DNA of 64,000 nucleotides from Bradyrhizobium australiense (lineage in GTDB: Bacteria; Pseudomonadota; Alphaproteobacteria; Rhizobiales; Xanthobacteraceae). The notes below the pieces were generated by a model. It saw nothing but the letters and a program-made list of their open reading frames with translations. It ran no database searches and had not been told where the DNA came from. How positions within the stretch are numbered: position 1 is the stretch's first letter; each line of letters begins with the position of its first letter. Below, in pieces: positions 53,910-63,303 of this stretch. A program made the position numbers and the translations under genes. The DNA is taken from positions 1 through 64,000 of the forward strand of contig NZ_JAAVLX010000015.1 in assembly GCF_013114825.1 (NCBI RefSeq). Reading direction: 5' to 3'.

Positions 53910-54116
53910 TCAGGCGATGATGTCAGGCGTGATCTGGTCTTCGATGAAGGCGATGCGGTCGCGCAACTGCAGCTTGCGCTTCTTCAACCGCTGCAGCCGC
54001 AACAAGTCCGGCGCCGGCGACTGATGCAGCGCGTCGATCGCCGCATCGAGATCGCGATGCTCCTGCTGCAGCCTGGCGAGCTCGTTCTCAAGCTCGCGCT
54101 CATCATCGTCGGTCAT
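53910..54116 (-). CDS. YdcH-family (DUF465) protein
   Basis: A 68-residue coiled-coil protein. The conserved portion LENELARLQQEHRDLDAAIDALHQ...DLLRLQRLKKRKLQLRDRIAFIEDQI is the DUF465/YdcH pattern (basic LKKRKLQLRD block). Function unknown. A divergent second family member starts 242 bases away at 54358. Confidence 0.85.
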   Translation of the reverse strand: MTDDDERELENELARLQQEHRDLDAAIDALHQSPAPDLLRLQRLKKRKLQLRDRIAFIEDQITPDIIA

Positions 54117-54357
54117 GGTCTACGTTAGCTGAAAGCGCGATCAGGTTGCGAACGGATTCTTCGAAAGCTGGCCGTGAATATCGTCCCTGTGAGGCCGGTC
54201 CGCAAGCTGACCGGGTTCCATAGTCACGATTGGTTACAGATAAATCCGAAAATATGAGAGGCCCCGATTCTGGGATACCCATCGACAGATTCGGCGGCTG
54301 GTGTACACTCATTTGTCCGGATCGAATCTGAGGTTTCACCCACCGAGGAGATTTCGT

Positions 54358-54543
54358 ATGGCACTACAGGCGCATCTTGTTGAACTTGAACGTAAACACA
54401 AGATTCTCGAGAATGAATTGCACGAAGCGCTCGTGCACCTTTCCACAGACGACCTGCAAATTGTCGAGTTGAAGCGCCGCAAGTTGATGGTCAAGGATCA
54501 GATCGAGCGGTTGAAGCAAACCGCCGAAGAAACCCTCCACTAG
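54358..54543 (+). CDS. YdcH-family (DUF465) protein
   Basis: A 61-residue coiled-coil protein: MALQAHLVELERKHKILENELHEAL and IVELKRRKLMVKDQIERLK match DUF465. GAGGAG lies upstream of ATG 54358. It is a diverged paralogue of the gene at 53910-54116, on the opposite strand; the two share the 242-base gap that presumably holds both promoters. Confidence 0.88.
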   Translation: MALQAHLVELERKHKILENELHEALVHLSTDDLQIVELKRRKLMVKDQIERLKQTAEETLH

Positions 54544-54626
54544 GTAGTCCAGCAGAGTATCGAATCCCCACGCGGCCGGATGGGCGCCGATGCGCTCGTC
54601 CGCCCGTCGTTATGCTGCGGCCTCCG

Positions 54627-55730
54627 TCACAGCTCCGCCAGCGCGCCGACACGATCGGCGATTGCGAGTGATGACGTCAGTCCCGGCGATTCGATGCCGA
54701 ACAGGTTGATCAGTCCGGCGACGCCGTGATCGGAAGGACCCTGGATCAGAAAATCCTGTGTGGCGACGGCCGGCGGCACGATTTTCGGCCGAATTCCGGA
54801 ATAGCTCGGCATCAGCGCGCCGTCCGGCAGCGTCGGCCAATAGCGCCGTATCGCGGGATAGAATCGCTCGGCGCGGGCGGGATCCACCGCATAGTCGATG
54901 CTCTCGACCCATTCGACGTCGGGGCCGAACCGCGCCTGTCCGGCCATGTCGAGGGTGAGGTGCACGCCAAGCCCACCCGGCTCCGGCACCGGATAGATCA
55001 GGCGTGAAAACGGAGCCCGCGCGCTGCAGCTGAAGTAATTGCCCTTGGCAAGATAGGCGCAGGGAATCATTTCGATCGGCATCCCCTCGATGCTGCGCGC
55101 CACCGCAGGCGCGCTTAAGCCCGCCGAATTGACGAGCAGGTTGCACGCAAGGGTCATAGGCGCATCGCCGCCGGCCTCGATTTCGATACGACCGGCATTG
55201 GCTCGGGCGTGCAGCAGCGGCGTGTGGAACGCGAAAGCCGCGCCGGCCGCCTCCGCATCACCCCGCAGCGCCAGCATGTAAGCGTGGCTGTCGATGATGC
55301 CGGTGGACGGCGACAATAGCGCCGCATCGCAATTCAGCGCCGGCTCCAGTTCGCGCGCCGCTTCGCCCGTCAGCAACTGCATGTCGTCGACGCCATTGGC
55401 CTCGGCATGCGCACGGATCGATTGCAGCTTCTCGGTTTCCTTCGGCATTGTCGCCACGATCAGCTTGCCGCAATTGCGATGCGGAATGCCGTGGTCGCTG
55501 CAATATTGGTACAGCGCGCGCTTGCCGCTGACGCACATCTGCGCCATCAGGCTGCCGGCGCGGTAGTAGATGCCGGCATGAATCACCTCGCTGTTGCGCG
55601 AGGAGGTGACGGTACCGATGCCCTCGGCGGCCTCGAGCACGATCACTTCGCGGCCCGCCTGGGCAAGGCGCCGTGCGACCGCGAGCCCGATCACACCCGC
55701 TCCGATGACGACGCAATCGACCTTGTCCAT
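54627..55730 (-). CDS. FAD-dependent oxidoreductase, L-2-hydroxyglutarate dehydrogenase-like
   Basis: A 367-residue DAO-family flavoprotein. The N-terminal FAD motif is CVVIGAGVIGLAVARRLAQAGREVIVLEAA. It also has SSRNSEVIHAGIYYRAGSLMA, the block that distinguishes L2HGDH/LhgO proteins from other DAO members, and ends with FGIESPGLTSSLAIA. The start at MDKVDCV (55730) is chosen; the upstream in-frame extension from 55790 has no Rossmann-type role. Likely oxidises L-2-hydroxyglutarate to 2-oxoglutarate. Confidence 0.85.
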   Translation of the reverse strand: MDKVDCVVIGAGVIGLAVARRLAQAGREVIVLEAAEGIGTVTSSRNSEVIHAGIYYRAGSLMAQMCVSGKRALYQYCSDHGIPHRNCGKLIVATMPKETEKLQSIRAHAEANGVDDMQLLTGEAARELEPALNCDAALLSPSTGIIDSHAYMLALRGDAEAAGAAFAFHTPLLHARANAGRIEIEAGGDAPMTLACNLLVNSAGLSAPAVARSIEGMPIEMIPCAYLAKGNYFSCSARAPFSRLIYPVPEPGGLGVHLTLDMAGQARFGPDVEWVESIDYAVDPARAERFYPAIRRYWPTLPDGALMPSYSGIRPKIVPPAVATQDFLIQGPSDHGVAGLINLFGIESPGLTSSLAIADRVGALAEL

Positions 55731-55988
55731 GTCAGCTTCGGACCCAAAAATCTGGCGTGGGTATCGGCGTTTGCCCGGCTCGGCGATCATCGTTCCGTTC
55801 GGTGAAGCCGTCGAACAACCCGTTGGTTTGCCTCGAAATACGCAGTAAACGCAGTCCCGTTAGTGAAGCATTAATCATGTCGGGCCAATTGCCGTAATTT
55901 GGGTCATATTTTAGAATTGCACGGGTAGTCATTTACCCGATCCAAACCCGTCAAGCCAGACACTCCGCCCGCAAACCTTGGGTGGGTA

Positions 55989-58694
55989 ATGGCTGACAGC
56001 AACCGGCAGGCAGGACGGAAGAATTCGATTCCGGCACGGGCCCTCGTCTGTCTGCTCGCCACGGCTGTGCCGTGCGGACTGGCGTGGGGGGCCACACCCT
56101 CCAGCGGCTTTGCCCCGGCGAGCTATATCGGGCAATTCGATTCCACTATGGTATGGGAGTTCCTGATCGGCGGGATCGTCGTCGCCTCCTTCCTGGCCGC
56201 AACCGGCATCTGGATTTTGTCGGCGTTGCGCGGGGCGAAGAGCGCCCAATTGCAGCGCAGCGCATTCATCAGTTCGGCGCTCAACAATCTCAACCAGGGC
56301 GTGATGATGACCAACGCGCAGAACCGCGTGGTCTTCTGCAACGACCGTTTCCTCGAAATTTACGGGCTCAGCCGCGCCGAGATTTCGAGCCGCATGACCG
56401 GCCGCGAACTGCTCGAAATGCGCCGCGCAAGAGGGTTACTCAATCTCACTGTCGAGGAGTTCAGCAAGTTTGCCCGCCGCCCGGAAGGCGTCGTCACCGA
56501 ACTGCCGAGTGGGCGATCGGTGTTGTCGAAGATCTTCCGGCTGCCCAATGGCGGGACGATCGGAACGCATGAGGATTGCACCGAGCAGCGCCAGCTGTCA
56601 CGCAAATTGGCATCGACCACCAAGTTTCTGGAGTCGGTGCTCGACAACGTTCCGGTCTGCGTCGCCGCCAAGAACATCGAGGACGGCCGTTATATCTTCG
56701 CCAACCGCGCCTTCGAACGCTTCTCGCGCTTCTCCCGTGACCATATCATCGGCAAACGCGCCGACGAAATCTTCCGGCCCGAAACCGCGAAGAGCATCGA
56801 GGCGGCGGACCAGGCGGCATTGATGGCGCCGGAAGGCTATCACCGCAGCGAATACATCGTCGAACGAGGCGACGACAACCGCGTTCTCTCCTCCAACCGC
56901 GTGGTCGCGCGCAACGAGAACAACAAGCCGGAATTCCTGATCACGCTGTTCGACGACGTCACCGAGCGACGGTCGCTGTCGCGCGAACTCGAAAACACCA
57001 AGAAATTCCTCGAACTGGTGGTCGACAACATTCCGGTGTCGCTGATCGTGGAGCGCGTCAGCGATGGACGGTACCTGCTCGCCAACCGCAGCGCCGAGAC
57101 CATTCTCAATCGCCGCCGCGAGGATGCCACGGGCCTGACCGCCGCGGACATCTTCAATCCGCGGGAAGCCAAATTGATCATTGCGCGCGACGAAGCGGCG
57201 ATCAAGAAGCGCGGCCTGCTCACCGAAGAGCACCCGATCTCCACCAAGGACGGGCTGCGGCTGTTCCTGACCCGCCGCATGACGGTGCTCGATGAGGCCG
57301 GCGAGCCGCAATATCTGATCAAGACCCATGAGGACGTCACCGATCGCCGCCAGACGGAGTCACGGATGGCGCACATGGCCTATCATGACGGCCTGACGGA
57401 TCTGCCGAATCGCGCCGCCTTCCTGCAGGCGCTGGCCCAGATGATCGAGGCCTGCGCCGGCACGGACGAGGAATTCGCGGTGCTGTGCGTCGACCTCGAC
57501 GGCCTGAAGGAAATCAACGACGTGTTCGGCCATGCAACGGGCGACAAGCTTCTGATCGAGGTTGCGGGCCGCGTCCAGGCCTGCGCCCGGGGCGGTGTGG
57601 TGGCCCGGCTCTCCGGCGACGAGTTCGGCCTGATCATCGACGGCAAGCAGCCGGAGGCGGGCAAGGCGCTCGCCGAAAAACTGGCGCAGACGCTGTCGGA
57701 CGAATTCGTGATCGATGGCAAGTCGGTGCGGACCGGGGTAACGACCGGCATCTCGGTCTTTCCGCATAATGGTTCGGATGCGGCTTCGTTGCTGGCCAAT
57801 TCCGGCGCGGCGCTGTTCCGCGCCAAGGCGAAGTCGCGCGGCTCGATCAGCATTTTCGAGCCGGAGATGGACCAGCAGATCCGCGATCGCCGCGTGCTGC
57901 ACCAGGACCTCTCGATGGCGATCAGGAACGGCGAATTGTCGCTGTACTATCAGCCGCAGGCCGCGGCGGGCCCGACGATTGCTACCAGCAAGGTCATCGG
58001 GTTCGAGGCGCTGGCGCGCTGGATACATCCGGTGCGCGGCTTCGTTTCGCCCGGAGATTTCATTCCGCTTGCCGAAGAGAGCGGCCTGATCGTCGAAATG
58101 GGCGTCTGGATCCTGCGCGAAGCCTGCCGGGAGGCCGCCTCCTGGCCGGTGCCGATGCAGATCGCCGTCAACCTGTCGCCAGCGCAGTTCATGCATGGCG
58201 ACGTGGTCAGCCTGGTGCATTCGATCCTGCTCGAGACTGGCCTCGCGCCCGACCGGCTCGAGCTCGAAATCACCGAAGGCGTGCTGATCGAGGATTTTGA
58301 CCGCGGTCTTGCGTTGCTGCGGCGGCTGAAGGCGCTCGGCGTGCGGATCTCGATGGACGATTTCGGTTCCGGCTATTCCTCGCTGAGCTATCTGCAGGCA
58401 TTCCCGTTCGACAAGATCAAGATCGACCGCGCCTTCGTCATGAATCTCGGGCGCAATCCGCAATCGGCGGCGATCGTTCGCGCCGTCATCGATCTCGGCC
58501 ACGGCCTCGAAATGTCGATCGTTGCCGAAGGCGTGGAGACCCAGGAACAACTCGGCTTCCTCGCCGACGAAGGCTGCGACGCGGTGCAGGGATATCTGCT
58601 CGGCAAGCCGCAGCCGATCGGGCACTACGCCGTGCTGGTCGGCCGCAGTGCCGCCAATGAGATCGAGACTACGCGCAAGCTCGCCAGCGCCTGA
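55989..58694 (+). CDS. PAS-GGDEF-EAL cyclic-di-GMP protein with SGDEF
   Basis: A 901-residue protein with two membrane helices near the N-terminus (~15-35 and 55-80), then three PAS-like segments (~95-200, 210-325, 335-455), a GGDEF domain (~460-620) and an EAL domain (~635-885). The cyclase site is SGDEF at ~541 rather than GGDEF, and no inhibitory RxxD is seen at the expected place. The EAL side is complete (FEALARWIHPVRG, DDFGSGYSSLSYL, KIDRAFV). Phosphodiesterase activity is the more likely output. Confidence 0.9.
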   Translation: MADSNRQAGRKNSIPARALVCLLATAVPCGLAWGATPSSGFAPASYIGQFDSTMVWEFLIGGIVVASFLAATGIWILSALRGAKSAQLQRSAFISSALNNLNQGVMMTNAQNRVVFCNDRFLEIYGLSRAEISSRMTGRELLEMRRARGLLNLTVEEFSKFARRPEGVVTELPSGRSVLSKIFRLPNGGTIGTHEDCTEQRQLSRKLASTTKFLESVLDNVPVCVAAKNIEDGRYIFANRAFERFSRFSRDHIIGKRADEIFRPETAKSIEAADQAALMAPEGYHRSEYIVERGDDNRVLSSNRVVARNENNKPEFLITLFDDVTERRSLSRELENTKKFLELVVDNIPVSLIVERVSDGRYLLANRSAETILNRRREDATGLTAADIFNPREAKLIIARDEAAIKKRGLLTEEHPISTKDGLRLFLTRRMTVLDEAGEPQYLIKTHEDVTDRRQTESRMAHMAYHDGLTDLPNRAAFLQALAQMIEACAGTDEEFAVLCVDLDGLKEINDVFGHATGDKLLIEVAGRVQACARGGVVARLSGDEFGLIIDGKQPEAGKALAEKLAQTLSDEFVIDGKSVRTGVTTGISVFPHNGSDAASLLANSGAALFRAKAKSRGSISIFEPEMDQQIRDRRVLHQDLSMAIRNGELSLYYQPQAAAGPTIATSKVIGFEALARWIHPVRGFVSPGDFIPLAEESGLIVEMGVWILREACREAASWPVPMQIAVNLSPAQFMHGDVVSLVHSILLETGLAPDRLELEITEGVLIEDFDRGLALLRRLKALGVRISMDDFGSGYSSLSYLQAFPFDKIKIDRAFVMNLGRNPQSAAIVRAVIDLGHGLEMSIVAEGVETQEQLGFLADEGCDAVQGYLLGKPQPIGHYAVLVGRSAANEIETTRKLASA

Positions 58695-58771
58695 TTCCAG
58701 CGGCGGCATCCACTTTTAGCCATCATGCCCTAGTGTAGTGAAGTCAACTTCTCTCCAGTCACCCATGGCGT

Positions 58772-60232
58772 ATGGCGGACTACGATCTCGCGATCATTGG
58801 CGGCGGGTTGAACGGCGTCAGCATCGCGCGCGACGCCGCCGGGCGCGGCTTGCGCGTGATCCTGCTGGAGCAGGGCGATCTCGGCGCGGGCGCCTCGTCG
58901 GCCTCGCCGCGGCTGATCCACGGCGATCTGGCGAGCCTCGAGCGCCGGCATTTCTTGCGGGTTCGCAGGGCGCTCGCCGAGCGCGACATCTGGCTCCGGA
59001 TCGCGCCGCATCTGGTGCGCCCGATGCGCTTTGCTATCCCCGCTCATTCGGATGAGCGCCCGGACTGGCAGTTGCGCTCATGGCTTCTGCTATACGACCG
59101 GCTGGCCTCGCGCAGCGGCCTGCCGGCCTCGGCGACTGTCGACGTCACGCATCACCCCATCGGCAATGCGCTGAAGCGGCCGTTCGGCACCGCCTTTGAA
59201 TATTCCGACTGTGTCGTGGACGATTCCCGGCTGGTGGTGCTCACCGCGGTCGATGCCGCGGTGCGCGGCGCGGTGATTCGTACCGGCGCGCGCTGCACCC
59301 GGGCCGAACGGGGCAAGGAATGGCGGCTGGTGACGATCGATCGCGGCTTTCGCCAGGTGATCACGGCAAGGGCGATCGCCAACGCCAGCGGCGCCTGGAC
59401 GTCGTCCGTCGCCGAGACCGTGTTGCGCGTGCCGCCGCCGAAGGTTGCAGCCGTGCAGATGGACCAGATCGTCGTCCGCCGCCTGTTCGACAGCGACAAC
59501 ATCTATGTCTTTCAGAACAGCGATGGACGGCTGATTTTCGCCAGTCCCTATGAACGCGATTTTACCCTGATCGGCACCGCCAGCCATGCCTTCAAGGGCG
59601 ATCCTGCCATCGTTGCGATGGCGGCGAACGACGTCGCCTATCTCTGCGATGCGGCGAACCGTTATTTCCGCGAGCGGATCGAGACGGTCGACGTGGTGCG
59701 TACGCTGTCCGGAGCCAACATGGTGCGGAACGCGGCCAGCGGCCGCGACGGGGCGATGACGCTCGACCACGAGCGCGCCGAGGCGCCGCTGCTCACGATG
59801 TTCGGTGGCGACGTCACCACCTCGCGGCTGCGTGCCGAGCGGGCGGTCTCGAAACTGACGCCGTTCTATCCGATGTCGCCGCGCTGGACCGCGAAGGCGC
59901 CGCTGCCCGGCGGTGATTTTGCCTGGGACCGTTTCGACAACGAAGTCGAGGAGTTGCGCGAACGCTGGCGGTTTCTCGGCGACGATCAGGCGAGGCGTCT
60001 GGTCGGCGCCTACGGAACAAACGCCAAGGCAATCCTTGGCGACGCCAAGGAGCGCAGCGATCTCGGCCCGGCCTTCGGGCCAGAATTGACGGGTGCTGAA
60101 GTGCGCTATCTCATGCAAAAGGAATGGGCGCGCTTTCCTGATGATATCCTGTGGCGGCGCTCGAAGCTCGGCCTCACCATGTCGTCCGCGGACCGCGAGG
60201 CCTTGGCAGCATTCATGGCGGCGGCCACGTGA
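58772..60232 (+). CDS. glpD: Aerobic glycerol-3-phosphate dehydrogenase GlpD
   Basis: Membrane-associated flavoenzyme that oxidises sn-glycerol-3-phosphate to dihydroxyacetone phosphate and feeds electrons to quinone. 486 residues. Features include the FAD motif DLAIIGGGLNGVSIARDAAGRGL, EQGDLGAGASSASPRLIHGDLASLE, NASGAWTSSVAE and the C-terminal EVRYLMQKEWARFPDDILWRRSKLGL. Its stop overlaps the GTG start of the adenylate cyclase gene (GTGA), so the two are translationally coupled. Confidence 0.94.
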   Translation: MADYDLAIIGGGLNGVSIARDAAGRGLRVILLEQGDLGAGASSASPRLIHGDLASLERRHFLRVRRALAERDIWLRIAPHLVRPMRFAIPAHSDERPDWQLRSWLLLYDRLASRSGLPASATVDVTHHPIGNALKRPFGTAFEYSDCVVDDSRLVVLTAVDAAVRGAVIRTGARCTRAERGKEWRLVTIDRGFRQVITARAIANASGAWTSSVAETVLRVPPPKVAAVQMDQIVVRRLFDSDNIYVFQNSDGRLIFASPYERDFTLIGTASHAFKGDPAIVAMAANDVAYLCDAANRYFRERIETVDVVRTLSGANMVRNAASGRDGAMTLDHERAEAPLLTMFGGDVTTSRLRAERAVSKLTPFYPMSPRWTAKAPLPGGDFAWDRFDNEVEELRERWRFLGDDQARRLVGAYGTNAKAILGDAKERSDLGPAFGPELTGAEVRYLMQKEWARFPDDILWRRSKLGLTMSSADREALAAFMAAAT

Positions 60233-61263
60233 GCAATGAATCGCATATGCATCGCTCCATTATCCCGACTGCAGTCGTCGCCGCGTTCGGCATGCTGTTT
60301 GGGATGACCCTTCGCTACCTCCTGGACAGTCCGCTGGAAGCGACCGTGGCGAACTATCTGCGAAGCGGCCTCCACGGTATGGGCGTAGCACTTGCCGGCT
60401 GGGCGACCCACCTCTATTTTGCGTCGCGGCGAAGTGACTGGATCAGCAGATGGCCGCTGCTGATGGATCTGGCAGTACGTTCCGCAGCCACGGCCGTTGT
60501 CATTGCTTTAGCCGTTCTGAGTCTGGAGCCGCTGCTTTATTGGCATCGAATCGAGGCCTACTGGCTGGTTGAAAAATTTCCCACGATTGCTGCGACTGCG
60601 TTTTTCGGGGCCCTGCTCGTTGGAACGATTTTTGAATTGACGCGACTGGTCGGCAGCCGCGTGCTGTTCAACGTAGCGCTCGGGCGATACCGAAACCCGG
60701 TGCGGGAAGCGCGCGTGCTGATGTTTCTCGATCTCGCAGGTTCGACCTCGCTCGCCGAGACGATGGGAGAGTTGCGCGTGCAAGGCCTGCTCACCCGGTT
60801 CTTCTTCGACATCGATGGTGCGATCGTCGCGCATGGCGGCGAGGTTCACGCCTATGTCGGCGATGAGGTCATCGTGACCTGGCCGCTCGATGACAGGATG
60901 TCGGGGGCACGCTGCATCGACTGCTTCTTCGCGATTGCCGACAGCATAGCGGAAAGAGCTGATGCCTACAGGCAGGAGTTCGGCATGGTGCCGAGTTTCC
61001 GCGCCGGGCTGCACGCCGGTCACGTGGTCATCAGCGAGTGCGGCGATTCACGCCGCCAACTTGCCTATTTCGGCGATACCGTGAACGTGACGGCGCGACT
61101 GCAGGAGCACTGCAAGGAGGTCGGACGGAATTTATTGGTATCTGCCGATCTCCTGCGCCACATGAAACTCAAGCCCGTCTTCACCGCCGAAGCGCTTGGA
61201 AAGGTTCGCTTGCGGGGAAGGGCTGCGGCAATCGAGGTGTTTTCCGTCGAGCGACGTACCTGA
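60229..61263 (+). CDS. Membrane-bound class III adenylate cyclase
   Basis: A 344-residue protein with four or five predicted membrane helices in the first ~150 residues, then a class III nucleotide cyclase domain. Two metal-binding aspartates are present (FLDLAGSTSLAETM and VGDEVIVTW), and the transition-state Asn and Arg are in GDTVNVTARL. It looks catalytically complete. GTG 60229 overlaps the glpD stop; an in-frame ATG at 60247 is the alternative. Coupling to glpD suggests a link between glycerol use and cAMP signalling, which is inference. Confidence 0.86.
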   Translation: MSNESHMHRSIIPTAVVAAFGMLFGMTLRYLLDSPLEATVANYLRSGLHGMGVALAGWATHLYFASRRSDWISRWPLLMDLAVRSAATAVVIALAVLSLEPLLYWHRIEAYWLVEKFPTIAATAFFGALLVGTIFELTRLVGSRVLFNVALGRYRNPVREARVLMFLDLAGSTSLAETMGELRVQGLLTRFFFDIDGAIVAHGGEVHAYVGDEVIVTWPLDDRMSGARCIDCFFAIADSIAERADAYRQEFGMVPSFRAGLHAGHVVISECGDSRRQLAYFGDTVNVTARLQEHCKEVGRNLLVSADLLRHMKLKPVFTAEALGKVRLRGRAAAIEVFSVERRT

Positions 61264-61291
61264 TCGTCGCGACGCTTGATCTCGCCTAGTT

Positions 61292-62596
61292 TTACTGCGC
61301 TTGCCGCGACCAGGCCTCGTCGCGCGCCGAAGGCCGGCGGTCGAGCCGGGCCGTGATGCGACCGGCCGCCTTTTCGCCCTGGCCAGCGCGCAGGTACGCC
61401 ACGATCAGCGTGTCCTCCCACAATTCGCGCTGGGCGTGGCTGCCGCCGATCCGCGTCAATTCCGCAAGGGCCGGTTCGAGCAGGCGGATCGCGTCCGCAT
61501 TGTCGCCTTGCGCAAACGCGCGGATTCCGCGGCAGAGGTCGATGGCAGCCTGGCCCGGCAACAGCTTGCCGTCGGCTGCGCGCGCTTCGAGTTGCGCCAA
61601 GCGCGCATCCAGCGCGTCGCTGCCGGTCACCGCCGCCGCCAGCGCAAAATGCACGTCGGCAAAATGCGCGCCGGCTTGCGGAAAGTACTTTTCTCCGTAG
61701 GCGGCGATATCCCGCCAATGCGCCTCCAGCCCGGTCTGGCCGGCCAGCGCCAGCCGCCACAGCAGCGAGGCGCCGTCGGTAAAAATGTTCAGCGGCGGAT
61801 ACGGCCGGCCCGCCGGCTTGATATGCTGCTCGTAAATCGCGAGCGCACCGTCGAGATCGCCGGCGTCGAGCAATGTCAGCGCGACATGCCAGGCCAGGTG
61901 CCCATGCAGAAAGCTCTGGCGGTCATGCGCGGGCATCCATTGCGAAAGGAAGCTGCGGCCGGCCTCCATGTCACCCTGCTCGAACATCGCATGCGAGAGG
62001 CCATGCGCGGCATTGGCATTGGCCGATCGGAGCTCCATCGCGCGTTCGGATAAGGCCCGGCCGGTGGAGAGATTTCCCGCCTCGGTGTGCGACCAGCCGA
62101 GGTAGCTGACAAACCACCAGTCCTCGCCATAATGCCGTGCGTGGCGTTCGCAGATCGCGAGCTTGGCCGCGTCGTGATCGGGACGGCCCGAGAACGCGTA
62201 GAGACCGAACGCGCCGAGCAGGATCGACAGCACCTGCGCGTCGCGCGGATATTCTTCGAGATGCGCTTCGGCGGCGGTCACCGCGACCTTCGGCTTGCTC
62301 TCGATCACGGCGGCGATGATCTCGATATGACTTTTTTCGCGCGGGCTGGCGCCGCCGGCCAGTTCACGGGCCTGGGCGGCAAGAGCGCGCGCCTTGCCGC
62401 CTTCCATGTTGAGCTGATGCAGCCGGGCACGGCCGATATGCGCCAGCGCAAAGCCGGGATCTTCCGCAATCGCTTTGTCGAACGCATCCTCCGCGCCATG
62501 CCAGGCCGACAGCATGCGGTCGACGCCCTCGCGATAATGCGCCGCGGCGCGGTCCGAGGCGGTTGTCAGTGGAAGATCGTACCTGTCCCGGTTCAT
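61292..62596 (-). CDS. TPR-repeat protein
   Basis: A 434-residue soluble protein built from TPR-like helical pairs (FDKAIAEDPGFALAHIGRARLHQL, HVALTLLDAGDLDGALAIYEQHIKP, DAIRLLEPALAELTRIGG). ATG 62596 (MNRDRYDL) is chosen because AAGGACAAG precedes it. It resembles the uncharacterised TPR proteins (TTC38-like) of Bradyrhizobium, which I recall only in general terms. No signal peptide or enzyme domain seen. Confidence 0.8.
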   Translation of the reverse strand: MNRDRYDLPLTTASDRAAAHYREGVDRMLSAWHGAEDAFDKAIAEDPGFALAHIGRARLHQLNMEGGKARALAAQARELAGGASPREKSHIEIIAAVIESKPKVAVTAAEAHLEEYPRDAQVLSILLGAFGLYAFSGRPDHDAAKLAICERHARHYGEDWWFVSYLGWSHTEAGNLSTGRALSERAMELRSANANAAHGLSHAMFEQGDMEAGRSFLSQWMPAHDRQSFLHGHLAWHVALTLLDAGDLDGALAIYEQHIKPAGRPYPPLNIFTDGASLLWRLALAGQTGLEAHWRDIAAYGEKYFPQAGAHFADVHFALAAAVTGSDALDARLAQLEARAADGKLLPGQAAIDLCRGIRAFAQGDNADAIRLLEPALAELTRIGGSHAQRELWEDTLIVAYLRAGQGEKAAGRITARLDRRPSARDEAWSRQAQ

Positions 62597-62633
62597 TGTT
62601 CTTGTCCTTGGGCGCGCGATGGCATCGTCACGT

Positions 62634-63134
62634 CTAGAAATCGAGCTTGTCGCGTATTGCATCGATACCCGCTTTGGCGCAGGCTTCGTCCGCATCGCCG
62701 CCGGGAGCTCCGGAGACGCCGACAGCGCCCACCAGCGAACCTGCCGCTTCGATCGTCAGCCCGCCGCCGATGATGACGGCGCCGGGCAGGTTGCGGATTC
62801 CGGCCTGCATCGTTCCGGGCTGGCTCATGGTATTGAGTTCGGTCGTGCTGGTGCGAAAGCTGACCGCCGTCCATGCCTTGCCCGAAGCGGTTGAAACAGT
62901 ATGTGCGCCTGCAAAGCGGTCACGGAGCAGCACTTGCGTGACGCCAAAACGGTCGACGACGGCGACCGTCACCTGAAAGCCGTGATTTCGGCAATCCGCC
63001 ATTGTGGCGCGCGCCAGATCGAGCGCCAGCTCGGGGCTTAACGACTTGTAGGTGACGAGGGCTTCCTGGGCGGTGGCCGAGCTGGCGAGCAGGGAAGACA
63101 TCACCATCGCGGCCAGCAGATTCCGAACGTTCAT
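62634..63134 (-). CDS. Secreted GlcG/HbpS-family haem-binding-like protein
   Basis: A 166-residue protein with a Sec signal (NLLAAMVMSSLLASSATAQ). The GlcG/HbpS domain shows ELALDLARATMADCRNHGFQVTVAVVDRFGVTQVLLRDRFAG and the glycine-rich IRNLPGAVIIGGGLTIEAAGSLVGAVGVSGAPGGDADEACAKAG, the family core. ATG 63134 is supported by GGGAGGG upstream. Some family members bind haem or degraded haem; ligand unknown here. Confidence 0.9.
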   Translation of the reverse strand: MNVRNLLAAMVMSSLLASSATAQEALVTYKSLSPELALDLARATMADCRNHGFQVTVAVVDRFGVTQVLLRDRFAGAHTVSTASGKAWTAVSFRTSTTELNTMSQPGTMQAGIRNLPGAVIIGGGLTIEAAGSLVGAVGVSGAPGGDADEACAKAGIDAIRDKLDF

Positions 63135-63303
63135 CACATCCCTCCCGATCATTCCTAGCACGCGCGGTGGCCGGCTTTTTGCAAGCTTCAAACCTTACCA
63201 GAGACCGGAGCTGCATCCAGAATATTGTGGCTGCTTGTCGCGGCCCGGTTGAGCGGATGGCAATCCGCCGCTAGCGTGCGGCCATGACGCGCAGGCAAAT
63301 GGC

